Position numbers and translations under genes: made by a program. The notes under the pieces are model-generated. The model was not told the origin of the DNA. It searched no databases and saw only the letters and a program-made list of their open reading frames with translations. A stretch of DNA of 5,959 nt from Acidobacteriota bacterium (lineage in GTDB: Bacteria > Acidobacteriota > Blastocatellia > Pyrinomonadales > Pyrinomonadaceae): positions 1 to 5,959 of the forward strand of contig JAEWBM010000006.1 of assembly GCA_023391155.1 (NCBI GenBank), given 5' to 3'. Below, piece after piece: positions 1 to 5,502 of the stretch (positions are counted from its first letter, which is position 1; every line of letters begins with the position of its first letter).

Positions 1-44
1 GAGAACGCCCCGTGAACGCCCCGAGCACGCCCTGTGAACGCTCA
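1..44. repeat. Four imperfect 11-bp tandem units (GWGAACGCCCC type)
   Basis: Reading on the plus strand, four consecutive 11-mers are visible: GAGAACGCCCC (1-11), GTGAACGCCCC (12-22), GAGCACGCCCT (23-33) and GTGAACGCTCA (34-44). The first two differ at one base and the later ones are degenerate. The array touches the window edge, so its full length is unknown. It lies 3' of the kinase gene, with no open frame of note. The copies are too short and too contiguous for a CRISPR. Function is unknown. Confidence 0.6.
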
Positions 45-60
45 GGTTCAAAACCTTGAA

Positions 61-95
61 TGAACTAGAAACTAGGAACCCGGAACGCGAAACCC
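61..95. repeat. Five degenerate heptamer repeats abutting the kinase stop codon
   Basis: Five consecutive 7-mers run up to the kinase stop: TGAACTA (61-67), GAAACTA (68-74), GGAACCC (75-81), GGAACGC (82-88) and GAAACCC (89-95). All share a GRAAC-like core, which also occurs in the 11-bp units at 1-44. Between the two arrays, TTCAA (47-51) and TTGAA (56-60) form a 5-bp dyad with no T-run, so it is not a convincing terminator for the kinase transcript. I see no clear terminator for the kinase in 1-95. Confidence 0.5.
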
Positions 96-3068
96 TTAGG
101 CGCTTATCTTACGGCGCTGCCGCTGGTATTCGGCTTCGGGGAAGGTGAGTCTGAAAGCGGCGCCGCCGCCCTCATTGTTGCGTGCCTGGATGGAGCCGGC
201 GTGTTCCTGGACTATGCCGTAGCTCACGGCAAGCCCCAGCCCCGTACCATTGCCGACGCCCTTGGTCGTGAAAAACGGGTCGAAGATCTTGTTGAGATTT
301 TCTTCCGGAATGCCGCCGCCCGTGTCGCAGACCTCGATAAGCACTTCGTTCTCGATAACGCGGGTGATGAGCGTAATGCTCCCGCCGGCGGGCATCGCGT
401 CGCGTGCGTTGAGGATGAGGTTGGTGAACACCTGCTGCATCTTGCCCGCATTGCCCAGTATGGCGGGCGAGATCTCATCATAATCCTTTTCGATCGTGAC
501 GTTCGATTTGCGAAGCTGGGGCTCAAGCAATTGCAGCGTGTCCTCAAGCAGCCGGTTGATGTCGAGGTCGTGCCACTCGCTGACGTTCCCCGTACGCGAA
601 AAGTTGAGGAGGTTGCCGACGATGTTCGTCGCACGGTCGGTCTGACGCTGCATCTTTTGCAGCAGCGCGTGCTTGGGGTCGGTCTCCGGCACCATACCGA
701 GCAGCATCTGCGTATAGCTCGAAACACCCGTAAGCGGCGTGTTCACCTCGTGCGCGACACCCGCGGCAAGCAAACCGATGCTCGAGAGCTTTTCGCTCTG
801 CTGCAGCGATTCCTCGAGCTTGACCCGCGATGTCACGTTCTCAAGCACGACGATCGCCCCCGTCTGTTCGTTCGAGACCGACCGCAGCGGCGCGACCGCG
901 ACGTTCACTATCAGCGAACGCCCCGCCGCGTCATAGGTGTGCAGCTTATATGCATTGCGGACCTCGGTCAGGTGCCAACGCGATTTACCCAGAATGTTGC
1001 CGAGATTCAGGGCAAAGCTCTCGTCAAAGATCTCTTCCACCTGGCGGCCGACCACCTCGTCGCGGGTCAGCACCATCATCTCTTCGAACGGCGAGTTGCA
1101 GCGCGTTATCCGGCCGTCCTCGTCAACGGCAAGCAGGCCGACGTTGACCGACTCGACGATCGATTCGTTAAATTCCTTGAGCAGCGCGAGCTCTTCCGTC
1201 TGCTGCTGCTGTTCCTGGTAAAGCCGGCTGTTCTCGATGGCAACGGCTATATAGCCCGAAACGGTTTTGAGAATCTCAAGGTCCTCGGACGAGAGCAGCG
1301 AACCGTCCTTTGCACGGCCGAGTCCGATGACGGCGACCATTTTGCTTCGAACGACGCAAGGCACGAAATAATGCAGCTCCTGCCGCACAGGCAGCTTGCC
1401 GTTTCCGTTGCCATTCCCATTGTGCCCGTTATTCTCAGCATCGAGCGATTCGATCTGATCGGCACGGACGACACCCGTCAACGCCGATTTTTCGCGGATC
1501 ATCGCCCTGAAATCCTGCGGAATGTGAAACTCTTCGCTCAGCCCGATCGATCTTCCCAGGAGAAAACGGCTCGGCTCGCGGGTGTCCTCAATGAAGACGG
1601 CGACCTTTTCGACATCCATTACCTGGGCCAGACGTTCGGTCAACGCATCCATCAGCGGGCCCATGGCCGTGGTTGCTGACAGCGTCCGGCCGAAATCAAG
1701 AAGGCCCTGCCTGAGGTCGTAACGCTCGCCATAGAAAAAGCGATTCGCCCGTTCCTGTAAAAAGTTTTTCAGCGGCTCGCTGAGCATGACGATCGCCGCC
1801 ATCAGAACCACGGCGATCAATGCCCGCAGCGTTATCTCGGTGGTCGAAAGGCTCTCACCCACGGCCAAATAAACGAGCCCGAGAGCAACGGCACCGATCA
1901 TCATCGCAATGGCCAGCGTCGTCATCGCATAGACGAGTGCACGCCGAACGACGACGTCCACATCCATCAGCCGGTACCGCACGACCGAGTGGCCAAGGCT
2001 AAGGGGGATCAGCCCGAGAGGCAGCGTAGTGAGAGCGACCGTCAGAGTGTCATCCGGGAGATAAACGAACCGCCGTGCGATCTGGAGCGCGATCACCGGC
2101 ACGGCCGCGACTATCGCGCCCCACATCGCCCACTTGAGCCGCTGCCGCACAAGCGGCTGCGAACTTGTCACAAATCGCCAAACAAGGATTCCCGCACCCA
2201 AAGCGACACCGCCGGCAAAATGATATAGCAGCACCTGATTCAGGATGGGGTAGATCTTGTTCGCGGCCGTATATTGGACAAGGGCGGTTGCCGCCGATTG
2301 CGGAAGCACGAGCGGAGCGACAGCAAAAAACGCATAAACGGCCGAAATGACCGCCGCCGGCGCATAGAGCGAATACGTCTTCCAGTGTTCGCGGTCAAGC
2401 ACATTGCTGTGAACCGGATATCTGAGACAGAAGTGGAGGAAAAGGGAAACGAAAAACGCGAAGGCGAAGGTATCCAACAACTGAACGGCAAGGTCGAAAT
2501 CCTGTCCCGAATAAAGCGGCGCATAGGCGTGAAACACGAACGCCGCGAGGCAGACCGTCGCGAAATGGAGCACGAACGGCGAACGGCTCCCCTGCTTGAA
2601 CAGCACAAAAAGCCCAACCCCGAGCCACATCAGCCCGACCAGGGCCAATGAAATGATGGCGGGGGTCCACCGCGGAAATGTATCGATGTTTGTGAGATCG
2701 GCGAAATAGCGATTCGCCGCGAATGAATAAGAGCTTTTTTCGAAAAAGTAGGTCAGCCGGCCACCGACGCCTGCGGCGTCGAGATACATCGCCGTGTCGG
2801 CCACCGAAACAACCTCGTCAAAACGCTCGCCGTCGAGGCTGATCGACAGCAGCCGATCGCCGGGCGAGATGCCGGCACGAGCGGCCGCCATCCCCGGCGT
2901 AACCTTTTCAGCGTAAATACCGCCGTCCCGCTCGACCCATAAAACGCCGTCCGTCGGCGGCAACTGGTGCGTGGCCCTTTGCGACAGATTTAGAGCCCCG
3001 CCGGCAACGATAAGTACCGTCGCCAGCAGCCAGACCATGCTCCAGCTTGTCAGGACCTTACCTTTCAT
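96..3068 (-). CDS. Membrane sensor histidine kinase (PDZ, ~10 TM, GAF, PAS, HisKA, HATPase)
   Basis: This 990-residue protein is a hybrid-free sensor kinase: it should autophosphorylate a histidine from ATP and pass the phosphate to a separate response regulator. Visible layout: cytoplasmic N-terminus with Lys2 and Lys4; TM1 about 11-28; periplasmic PDZ-like domain about 41-110; about nine more helices between 136 and 430 that obey the positive-inside rule and leave the C-terminus cytoplasmic. The segments YRLMDVDVVVRR (365-376) and RFFYGERYDLR (443-453) match a module I recall from other multi-helix bacterial kinases. Then come GAF (about 455-615), a Gln-rich coiled linker (616-635), PAS (about 636-745), HisKA with VAHEVNTPL and phosphoacceptor His773, and HATPase with N box Asn887, G1 DTGGGIP (915-921), F box FDPFFTTK (929-936) and G2 GTGLGL (941-946). 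All boxes are intact, so it should be active. The ATG at 3066-3068 puts positive residues before TM1. No strong Shine-Dalgarno sequence is visible. The ligand and the partner regulator are unknown; the partner may lie beyond position 1. Confidence 0.95.
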   Translation of the reverse strand: MKGKVLTSWSMVWLLATVLIVAGGALNLSQRATHQLPPTDGVLWVERDGGIYAEKVTPGMAAARAGISPGDRLLSISLDGERFDEVVSVADTAMYLDAAGVGGRLTYFFEKSSYSFAANRYFADLTNIDTFPRWTPAIISLALVGLMWLGVGLFVLFKQGSRSPFVLHFATVCLAAFVFHAYAPLYSGQDFDLAVQLLDTFAFAFFVSLFLHFCLRYPVHSNVLDREHWKTYSLYAPAAVISAVYAFFAVAPLVLPQSAATALVQYTAANKIYPILNQVLLYHFAGGVALGAGILVWRFVTSSQPLVRQRLKWAMWGAIVAAVPVIALQIARRFVYLPDDTLTVALTTLPLGLIPLSLGHSVVRYRLMDVDVVVRRALVYAMTTLAIAMMIGAVALGLVYLAVGESLSTTEITLRALIAVVLMAAIVMLSEPLKNFLQERANRFFYGERYDLRQGLLDFGRTLSATTAMGPLMDALTERLAQVMDVEKVAVFIEDTREPSRFLLGRSIGLSEEFHIPQDFRAMIREKSALTGVVRADQIESLDAENNGHNGNGNGNGKLPVRQELHYFVPCVVRSKMVAVIGLGRAKDGSLLSSEDLEILKTVSGYIAVAIENSRLYQEQQQQTEELALLKEFNESIVESVNVGLLAVDEDGRITRCNSPFEEMMVLTRDEVVGRQVEEIFDESFALNLGNILGKSRWHLTEVRNAYKLHTYDAAGRSLIVNVAVAPLRSVSNEQTGAIVVLENVTSRVKLEESLQQSEKLSSIGLLAAGVAHEVNTPLTGVSSYTQMLLGMVPETDPKHALLQKMQRQTDRATNIVGNLLNFSRTGNVSEWHDLDINRLLEDTLQLLEPQLRKSNVTIEKDYDEISPAILGNAGKMQQVFTNLILNARDAMPAGGSITLITRVIENEVLIEVCDTGGGIPEENLNKIFDPFFTTKGVGNGTGLGLAVSYGIVQEHAGSIQARNNEGGGAAFRLTFPEAEYQRQRRKISA
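1398..1433 (-). repeat. Asn-Gly low-complexity tract inside the kinase GAF domain
   Basis: Kinase residues 546-557 read NNGHNGNGNGNG, a flexible hydrophilic insert just before the strand HYFVPCVVRSK of the GAF domain. The Asn codons (AAT, AAC) and Gly codons (GGG, GGC, GGA) vary along the tract, so the DNA is not a perfect microsatellite and recent slippage is unlikely. It is probably a surface loop of variable length between homologues. Confidence 0.7.
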
Positions 3069-3102
3069 TCAAGAGGGCACATTTCGCCGAACTATTTGAG
3101 AC

Positions 3103-3117
3103 GCAATGCGCGTTCCA
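3103..3117 (-). promoter_or_regulatory. Candidate sigma-54 (-24/-12) promoter of the kinase gene
   Basis: On the minus strand, 3118 down to 3103 read TTGGAACG-CGCA-TTGC. The recalled sigma-54 consensus is YTGGCACG-N4-TTGCW. The invariant GG (3116-3115) and GC (3104-3103) are separated by exactly 10 nt, and the differences are A for C after GG and G for W at the end. The predicted transcription start is near 3091, giving a leader of about 23 nt before the ATG at 3068. Upstream activator sites were not identified; an imperfect CCCCG/CGGGG dyad at 3138-3163 is too weak to call. No comparable sigma-70 pair stood out in 3069-3246. Confidence 0.5.
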
Positions 3118-3246
3118 ATTCATGATAGTTTAACACCCCCCGCAAACGCCTTATTTAACGGGGTTTGGGCCGGTATGCCGGAGAGGCTTAACGGGCCTGC
3201 GGCAGAAAAATTCACTTTTTTGTTCGGAATCCAATTATTTGGACGC

Positions 3247-3289
3247 AAAAAACGGCGGCCATTCATAACTCGAATCCACCACCGTTTTT
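3247..3289 (-). terminator. Intrinsic terminator of the outer-membrane barrel gene
   Basis: In the minus-strand RNA, AAAAACGGUGG (3289-3279) pairs with CCGCCGUUUUU (3258-3248) over 11 bp with one G-U pair. The loop carries a further AUUC/GAAU pairing. The 3' arm ends in a six-U run (3252-3247). The hairpin starts about 22 nt after the stop codon of the barrel gene. On the plus strand the G-U pair becomes a C-A mismatch, so the minus direction is favoured. It separates this gene transcriptionally from the kinase gene downstream. Confidence 0.85.
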
Positions 3290-3311
3290 CTGAAACTCCG
3301 ACTGCTGCCGC

Positions 3312-5036
3312 CTAGAAGCGGACCAGAATGCCGCCTCGCAGCATTCGACGCTGGCCCGTGAGCCGCAACATCCCCTCGTCGCCTGTAACGGCGGTCTGTT
3401 GGTCAAATAAGTTGCGAGCGTCGAGCGTCGCTTCGGCTCGAATCGGGAGCCCAAGGGAGGGAAGGCTCTGAGTTACCATTACGCTCAGGCTCGGATCGTA
3501 AATTGCCACGCGGCCGCGGAATGGGTCGATCGCAAAAACGGTCGCGTCCGGCGAAAATCGAAAGATCGTCCTGACGGTCGTTCCGGTTCGCAGATCAGCC
3601 TCAACCTGCCCGAAAAATGCATGGAAAAGGTCAGTCCGGAAAAGATCTGCGGGATCTGTGATGCCTTCCGCCGACAGTTTTTGCCCGGTGCCGAAGCTAT
3701 AGCCGCCCGATGTGCTGATGCGGCCCGTTAGGCGACGCGTGTAGACCACACGAAGCCCGGCGGCCGTCCCCTGTTGATCGCCGGTCAACTCGCTGAAAGC
3801 ATTGCTCGCACCAAGCGGGAGCGAAGCAAGCCCGACGCCCCTTGTCGCGGTCGAATCGAAAAAGGCATTTGCCTCGATACTCGACCGGCTGCTTAGGATC
3901 CGCTCGATTCCAAATTCCAGGCGGCTGCTGCGGTTCATAACCGGGGCGCCGTCCTCGACAACGATGTCCTCGACCGTTACCGGGTCGCGGAACATCACCT
4001 GCGCGTCTTCAAGCTCGATCTCGCGGGCCCAGCTTCGCTCTTCGGTCTGCGAGGTGAACGCCGTGCGAAACCGGGTCTTATGGTCGATGTCGTACTGGAA
4101 CCCTAGACGAGGCGTCAGCGAATGGTCATTTCCCGCGCCGAGGAAACGCGAATAATCGAAACCGTAAACCAGCACCACGCCCTCGCGGACGCGCCATTCG
4201 TCAAGAGCCTGTAGCGAAAACTGTCCGAGCGTCGCCTCTTCCTTGCCGAGGTCGATCTTTCCGTAACGGTCCGCGGATGCGTTGATCCTTAACTGATGGT
4301 CATCGTTCGGGCGATAAGTAAATTTGGTTTCCAGCCGCTGAGGTGCGTTTTCTCCAATTCCGCCCTGAACGGCGAGCAGCACTTCCGCGCGTTCCCCGAT
4401 CGGCAGCATCGTCGCATAATTCACGCCGGCATAATTGCCTGCCTGTGAAGATGCGAAATATGTTTCAACGACCGATTGGCCGGGGCGGGCGCTTTCAGTT
4501 TCGGGCGAAGATGCGATGTCGTATGAGACGTCCGATTCGACAGGGACAGCGCCTTCCTGATTCTGATAGACCGTACGGCCTGCTTGTGAGCTTCTAATGG
4601 CCCACTTGGGATTGCTCCGGTCGAGCCGGCGTTCGGGAAGCGTGTTGCCGCTCCCGGCGCGTTCGAGCTTGAAACCGTAGTTTAGCTCCGTGGCACCAGC
4701 GACCTGGACGGATGCGATAGTGACAGGATTGTAACCTTGGGCGACCGCCAGGACCTTATAAGTGCCCGGCAGGATCTTCATCAGGAAAGACCCGTCCGCG
4801 GCGGAGCGCACCTCCCGCAAAACCTTTGTTGTTCCCATTCGGAACAGCGCCACGGTCGCATCGGCTATCGGCTTGCCCGCGTTGTCGCGAACTACGCCCT
4901 TGATCACGCCGAGGTCGCGGCCCGTTCTCATAACAGGCTCGGCGGCCGCAGCTGATGCCGATGCCGGCGCGGTGCCGGAAAGCATGATCGCGGCGATCAT
5001 CATCAGCGGGGCGGAAGTTTTGTAGATAAGCCTCAT
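3312..5036 (-). CDS. Outer-membrane beta-barrel protein with N-terminal carboxypeptidase-regulatory-like domain (TonB-receptor-like)
   Basis: A secreted outer-membrane protein of 574 residues from the ATG at 5034-5036. Numbering below counts from a TTG two codons upstream (5040-5042), a possible alternative start giving 576. A Sec signal peptide is clear: a basic start, the hydrophobic run APLMMIAAIMLSG (11-23), then an Ala-rich cleavage region near 28-35. Residues about 46-127 form a carboxypeptidase-regulatory-like beta-sandwich (GVIKGVVRDNAGKPIADATV, later DGSFLMKILPGTYKV). From about 190 on, alternating amphipathic strands run to the end. DARNLFDQQ (541-549) and the C-terminal GGILVRF resemble the close of TonB-dependent receptors, and the terminal Phe fits a BAM signal. 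No plug domain or TonB box is recognisable, and the protein is shorter than usual receptors (about 700-1100). It could be a plug-less relative or a porin-like channel; the substrate is unknown. It has its own promoter and terminator, so it is probably monocistronic. Confidence 0.85.
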   Translation of the reverse strand: MRLIYKTSAPLMMIAAIMLSGTAPASASAAAAEPVMRTGRDLGVIKGVVRDNAGKPIADATVALFRMGTTKVLREVRSAADGSFLMKILPGTYKVLAVAQGYNPVTIASVQVAGATELNYGFKLERAGSGNTLPERRLDRSNPKWAIRSSQAGRTVYQNQEGAVPVESDVSYDIASSPETESARPGQSVVETYFASSQAGNYAGVNYATMLPIGERAEVLLAVQGGIGENAPQRLETKFTYRPNDDHQLRINASADRYGKIDLGKEEATLGQFSLQALDEWRVREGVVLVYGFDYSRFLGAGNDHSLTPRLGFQYDIDHKTRFRTAFTSQTEERSWAREIELEDAQVMFRDPVTVEDIVVEDGAPVMNRSSRLEFGIERILSSRSSIEANAFFDSTATRGVGLASLPLGASNAFSELTGDQQGTAAGLRVVYTRRLTGRISTSGGYSFGTGQKLSAEGITDPADLFRTDLFHAFFGQVEADLRTGTTVRTIFRFSPDATVFAIDPFRGRVAIYDPSLSVMVTQSLPSLGLPIRAEATLDARNLFDQQTAVTGDEGMLRLTGQRRMLRGGILVRF

Positions 5037-5044
5037 AGGCAATG

Positions 5045-5061
5045 CCGCCGTTTCGCGGCGG
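5045..5061 (-). promoter_or_regulatory. GC-rich hairpin next to the start codon of the barrel gene
   Basis: CCGCCG (5045-5050) and CGGCGG (5056-5061) form a perfect 6-bp stem with a 5-nt loop (CGAAA in the minus-strand RNA). It ends 8 nt before the ATG at 5036. The only Shine-Dalgarno-like bases, GGCGG, are in the stem's 3' arm. Spacing from GGCGG favours the ATG at 5036 over the TTG at 5042. The stem could limit ribosome access; there is no U-run, so it is not a terminator. Confidence 0.45.
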
Positions 5062-5104
5062 TAACGGTCGCGGGGGGAGCGTTTTCTAAAGCGTTAACAC
5101 GGTG

Positions 5105-5127
5105 GCGGCCGGCGCGTTTTCGGCCGC
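5105..5127 (-). promoter_or_regulatory. 7-bp inverted repeat in the barrel-gene leader
   Basis: GCGGCCG (5105-5111) and CGGCCGC (5121-5127) are perfect complements around a 9-nt loop. The dyad lies 10-30 nt downstream of the predicted transcription start of the barrel gene, so it would form a stable hairpin near the 5' end of that mRNA, or could be an operator. No T-run follows in either direction. The element may stabilise the transcript; no protein is assigned. Confidence 0.4.
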
Positions 5128-5144
5128 ATTCCGACATCTCAGCT

Positions 5145-5173
5145 ATTTTCTAGGCATTCGTGTGTCGTGTCAA
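5145..5173 (-). promoter_or_regulatory. Sigma-70-type promoter of the barrel gene
   Basis: On the minus strand a perfect -35 TTGACA (5173-5168) is followed after 17 nt by GAAAAT (5150-5145), or after 15 nt by TAGAAA (5152-5147), as the -10. Transcription would start near 5138, giving a leader of about 100 nt that contains both GC-rich hairpins. The promoter is divergent from the tRNA promoter, with 42 bp between the two -35 boxes. Confidence 0.5.
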
Positions 5174-5215
5174 GCCTTTCGGGCAGTGTCCGTGCGCTCT
5201 AGGATGCCCCATCCC

Positions 5216-5243
5216 TTGACAAAGTTTGCCCTTGCACTAGAAT
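5216..5243 (+). promoter_or_regulatory. Sigma-70-type promoter of the tRNA-Ser gene
   Basis: A perfect -35 TTGACA (5216-5221) and a -10 TAGAAT (5238-5243, one mismatch to TATAAT) are spaced by 16 nt. Transcription would start near 5250, about 20 nt before the tRNA 5' end, as expected for a short RNase P leader. It is the strongest promoter-like pair in the window, which fits a stable RNA gene. Confidence 0.8.
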
Positions 5244-5270
5244 AAAAAGTTGCGTTTCGGCGCATTATTT

Positions 5271-5361
5271 GGAGACGTGGCTGAGTGGCTGAAAGCGGCG
5301 GTTTGCTAAATCGTTGTACCCTAACCCGGTACCACAGGTTCGAATCCTGTCGTCTCCGCCA
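5271..5361 (+). tRNA. tRNA-Ser, anticodon GCT
   Basis: A complete class II cloverleaf can be folded by eye. The acceptor GGAGACG (5271-5277) pairs with CGTCTCC (5351-5357), followed by discriminator G (5358) and an encoded CCA (5359-5361). The D-stem is GCT/AGC (5280-5282, 5294-5296). The anticodon stem 5298-5302/5310-5314 has two G-U pairs and the loop TTGCTAA with GCT at 5305-5307. The long variable arm, typical of serine tRNAs, has GTACC/GGTAC (5316-5320, 5328-5332). The T-arm is ACAGG-TTCGAAT-CCTGT (5334-5350). It decodes the AGC and AGU serine codons. Confidence 0.98.
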
Positions 5362-5369
5362 GTATGTGT

Positions 5370-5398
5370 AGGTCGCCTTTTTTGAGGGCGGCCTTTTC
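5370..5398 (+). terminator. Intrinsic terminator after tRNA-Ser
   Basis: AGGTCGCC (5370-5377) pairs with GGCGGCCT (5387-5394) over 8 bp including one G-U pair; the loop is T-rich, and TTTTC-like bases follow the stem (with the last stem T, TTTT at 5394-5397). It begins 9 nt after the tRNA CCA end. The T-run is short, but the position and stem strength support termination of the tRNA transcript before gltX. Confidence 0.75.
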
Positions 5399-5427
5399 TA
5401 TTGGAAAGCACTCAATATCCCGCCGTG

Positions 5428-5445
5428 GCCTTCACACGTGAAGGC
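5428..5445 (+). promoter_or_regulatory. Perfect 7-bp hairpin/dyad upstream of gltX
   Basis: GCCTTCA (5428-5434) and TGAAGGC (5439-5445) are exact complements around the tetraloop CACG. No T-run follows, so it is not an intrinsic terminator. It sits between the tRNA terminator and gltX, upstream of the possible gltX -35 box. It could be a protein-binding dyad upstream of the promoter, or a leader hairpin if transcription begins earlier. No regulator is assigned. Confidence 0.4.
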
Positions 5446-5465
5446 TCAGTACGCAGAGCTAACCG

Positions 5466-5494
5466 TTGCTAATTCACGCGCTTTGCGTAAGAAT
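5466..5494 (+). promoter_or_regulatory. Possible sigma-70-type promoter of gltX
   Basis: TTGCTA (5466-5471) resembles a -35 box, and TAAGAA (5488-5493, spacing 16) or AAGAAT (5489-5494, spacing 17) resembles a -10. Each box matches consensus at about four of six bases, so the call is weak. If it is used, transcription would start at about 5500-5503, on or next to the gltX ATG. Confidence 0.3.
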
Positions 5495-5502
5495 CTTCTC
5501 TT

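Noticed and set aside
1..95. CRISPR array or attachment site
   Set aside because: The units are 7-11 bp, contiguous and degenerate with no spacers, and no integrase or tRNA fragment is near.
201..1679. 492-residue open frame on the plus strand, antisense to the kinase gene
   Set aside because: It lies wholly opposite the catalytic half of an unmistakable histidine kinase. Its translation shows no domain, and its Arg/Leu/Asp/Val-rich composition is what a GC-rich complement gives.
2240..2670. Several 90-125-residue open frames on both strands
   Set aside because: All lie within the membrane region of the kinase and are Arg/Ser-rich shadow frames without recognisable features.
3132..3166. CCCCG/CGGGG dyad as a terminator or activator site
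   Set aside because: Only 5 bp pair cleanly across a 16-nt spacer, with no T-run after the stem; too weak to call.
3106..3315. 69-residue plus-strand open frame in the kinase/barrel gap
   Set aside because: It begins inside the sigma-54-like element, reads through the terminator hairpin, overlaps the end of the barrel gene and shows no domain or ribosome binding site.
5034..5042. TTG at 5040-5042 as the start of the barrel gene
   Set aside because: The ATG two codons downstream gives a normal signal peptide (MRLIYKTS) and a better distance to GGCGG, so I prefer 5036; the TTG is not excluded.
5271..5361. tRNA gene as an integration site for a mobile element
   Set aside because: The tRNA is intact, is followed by its own terminator and by gltX, and shows no duplicated 3' end or integrase gene.
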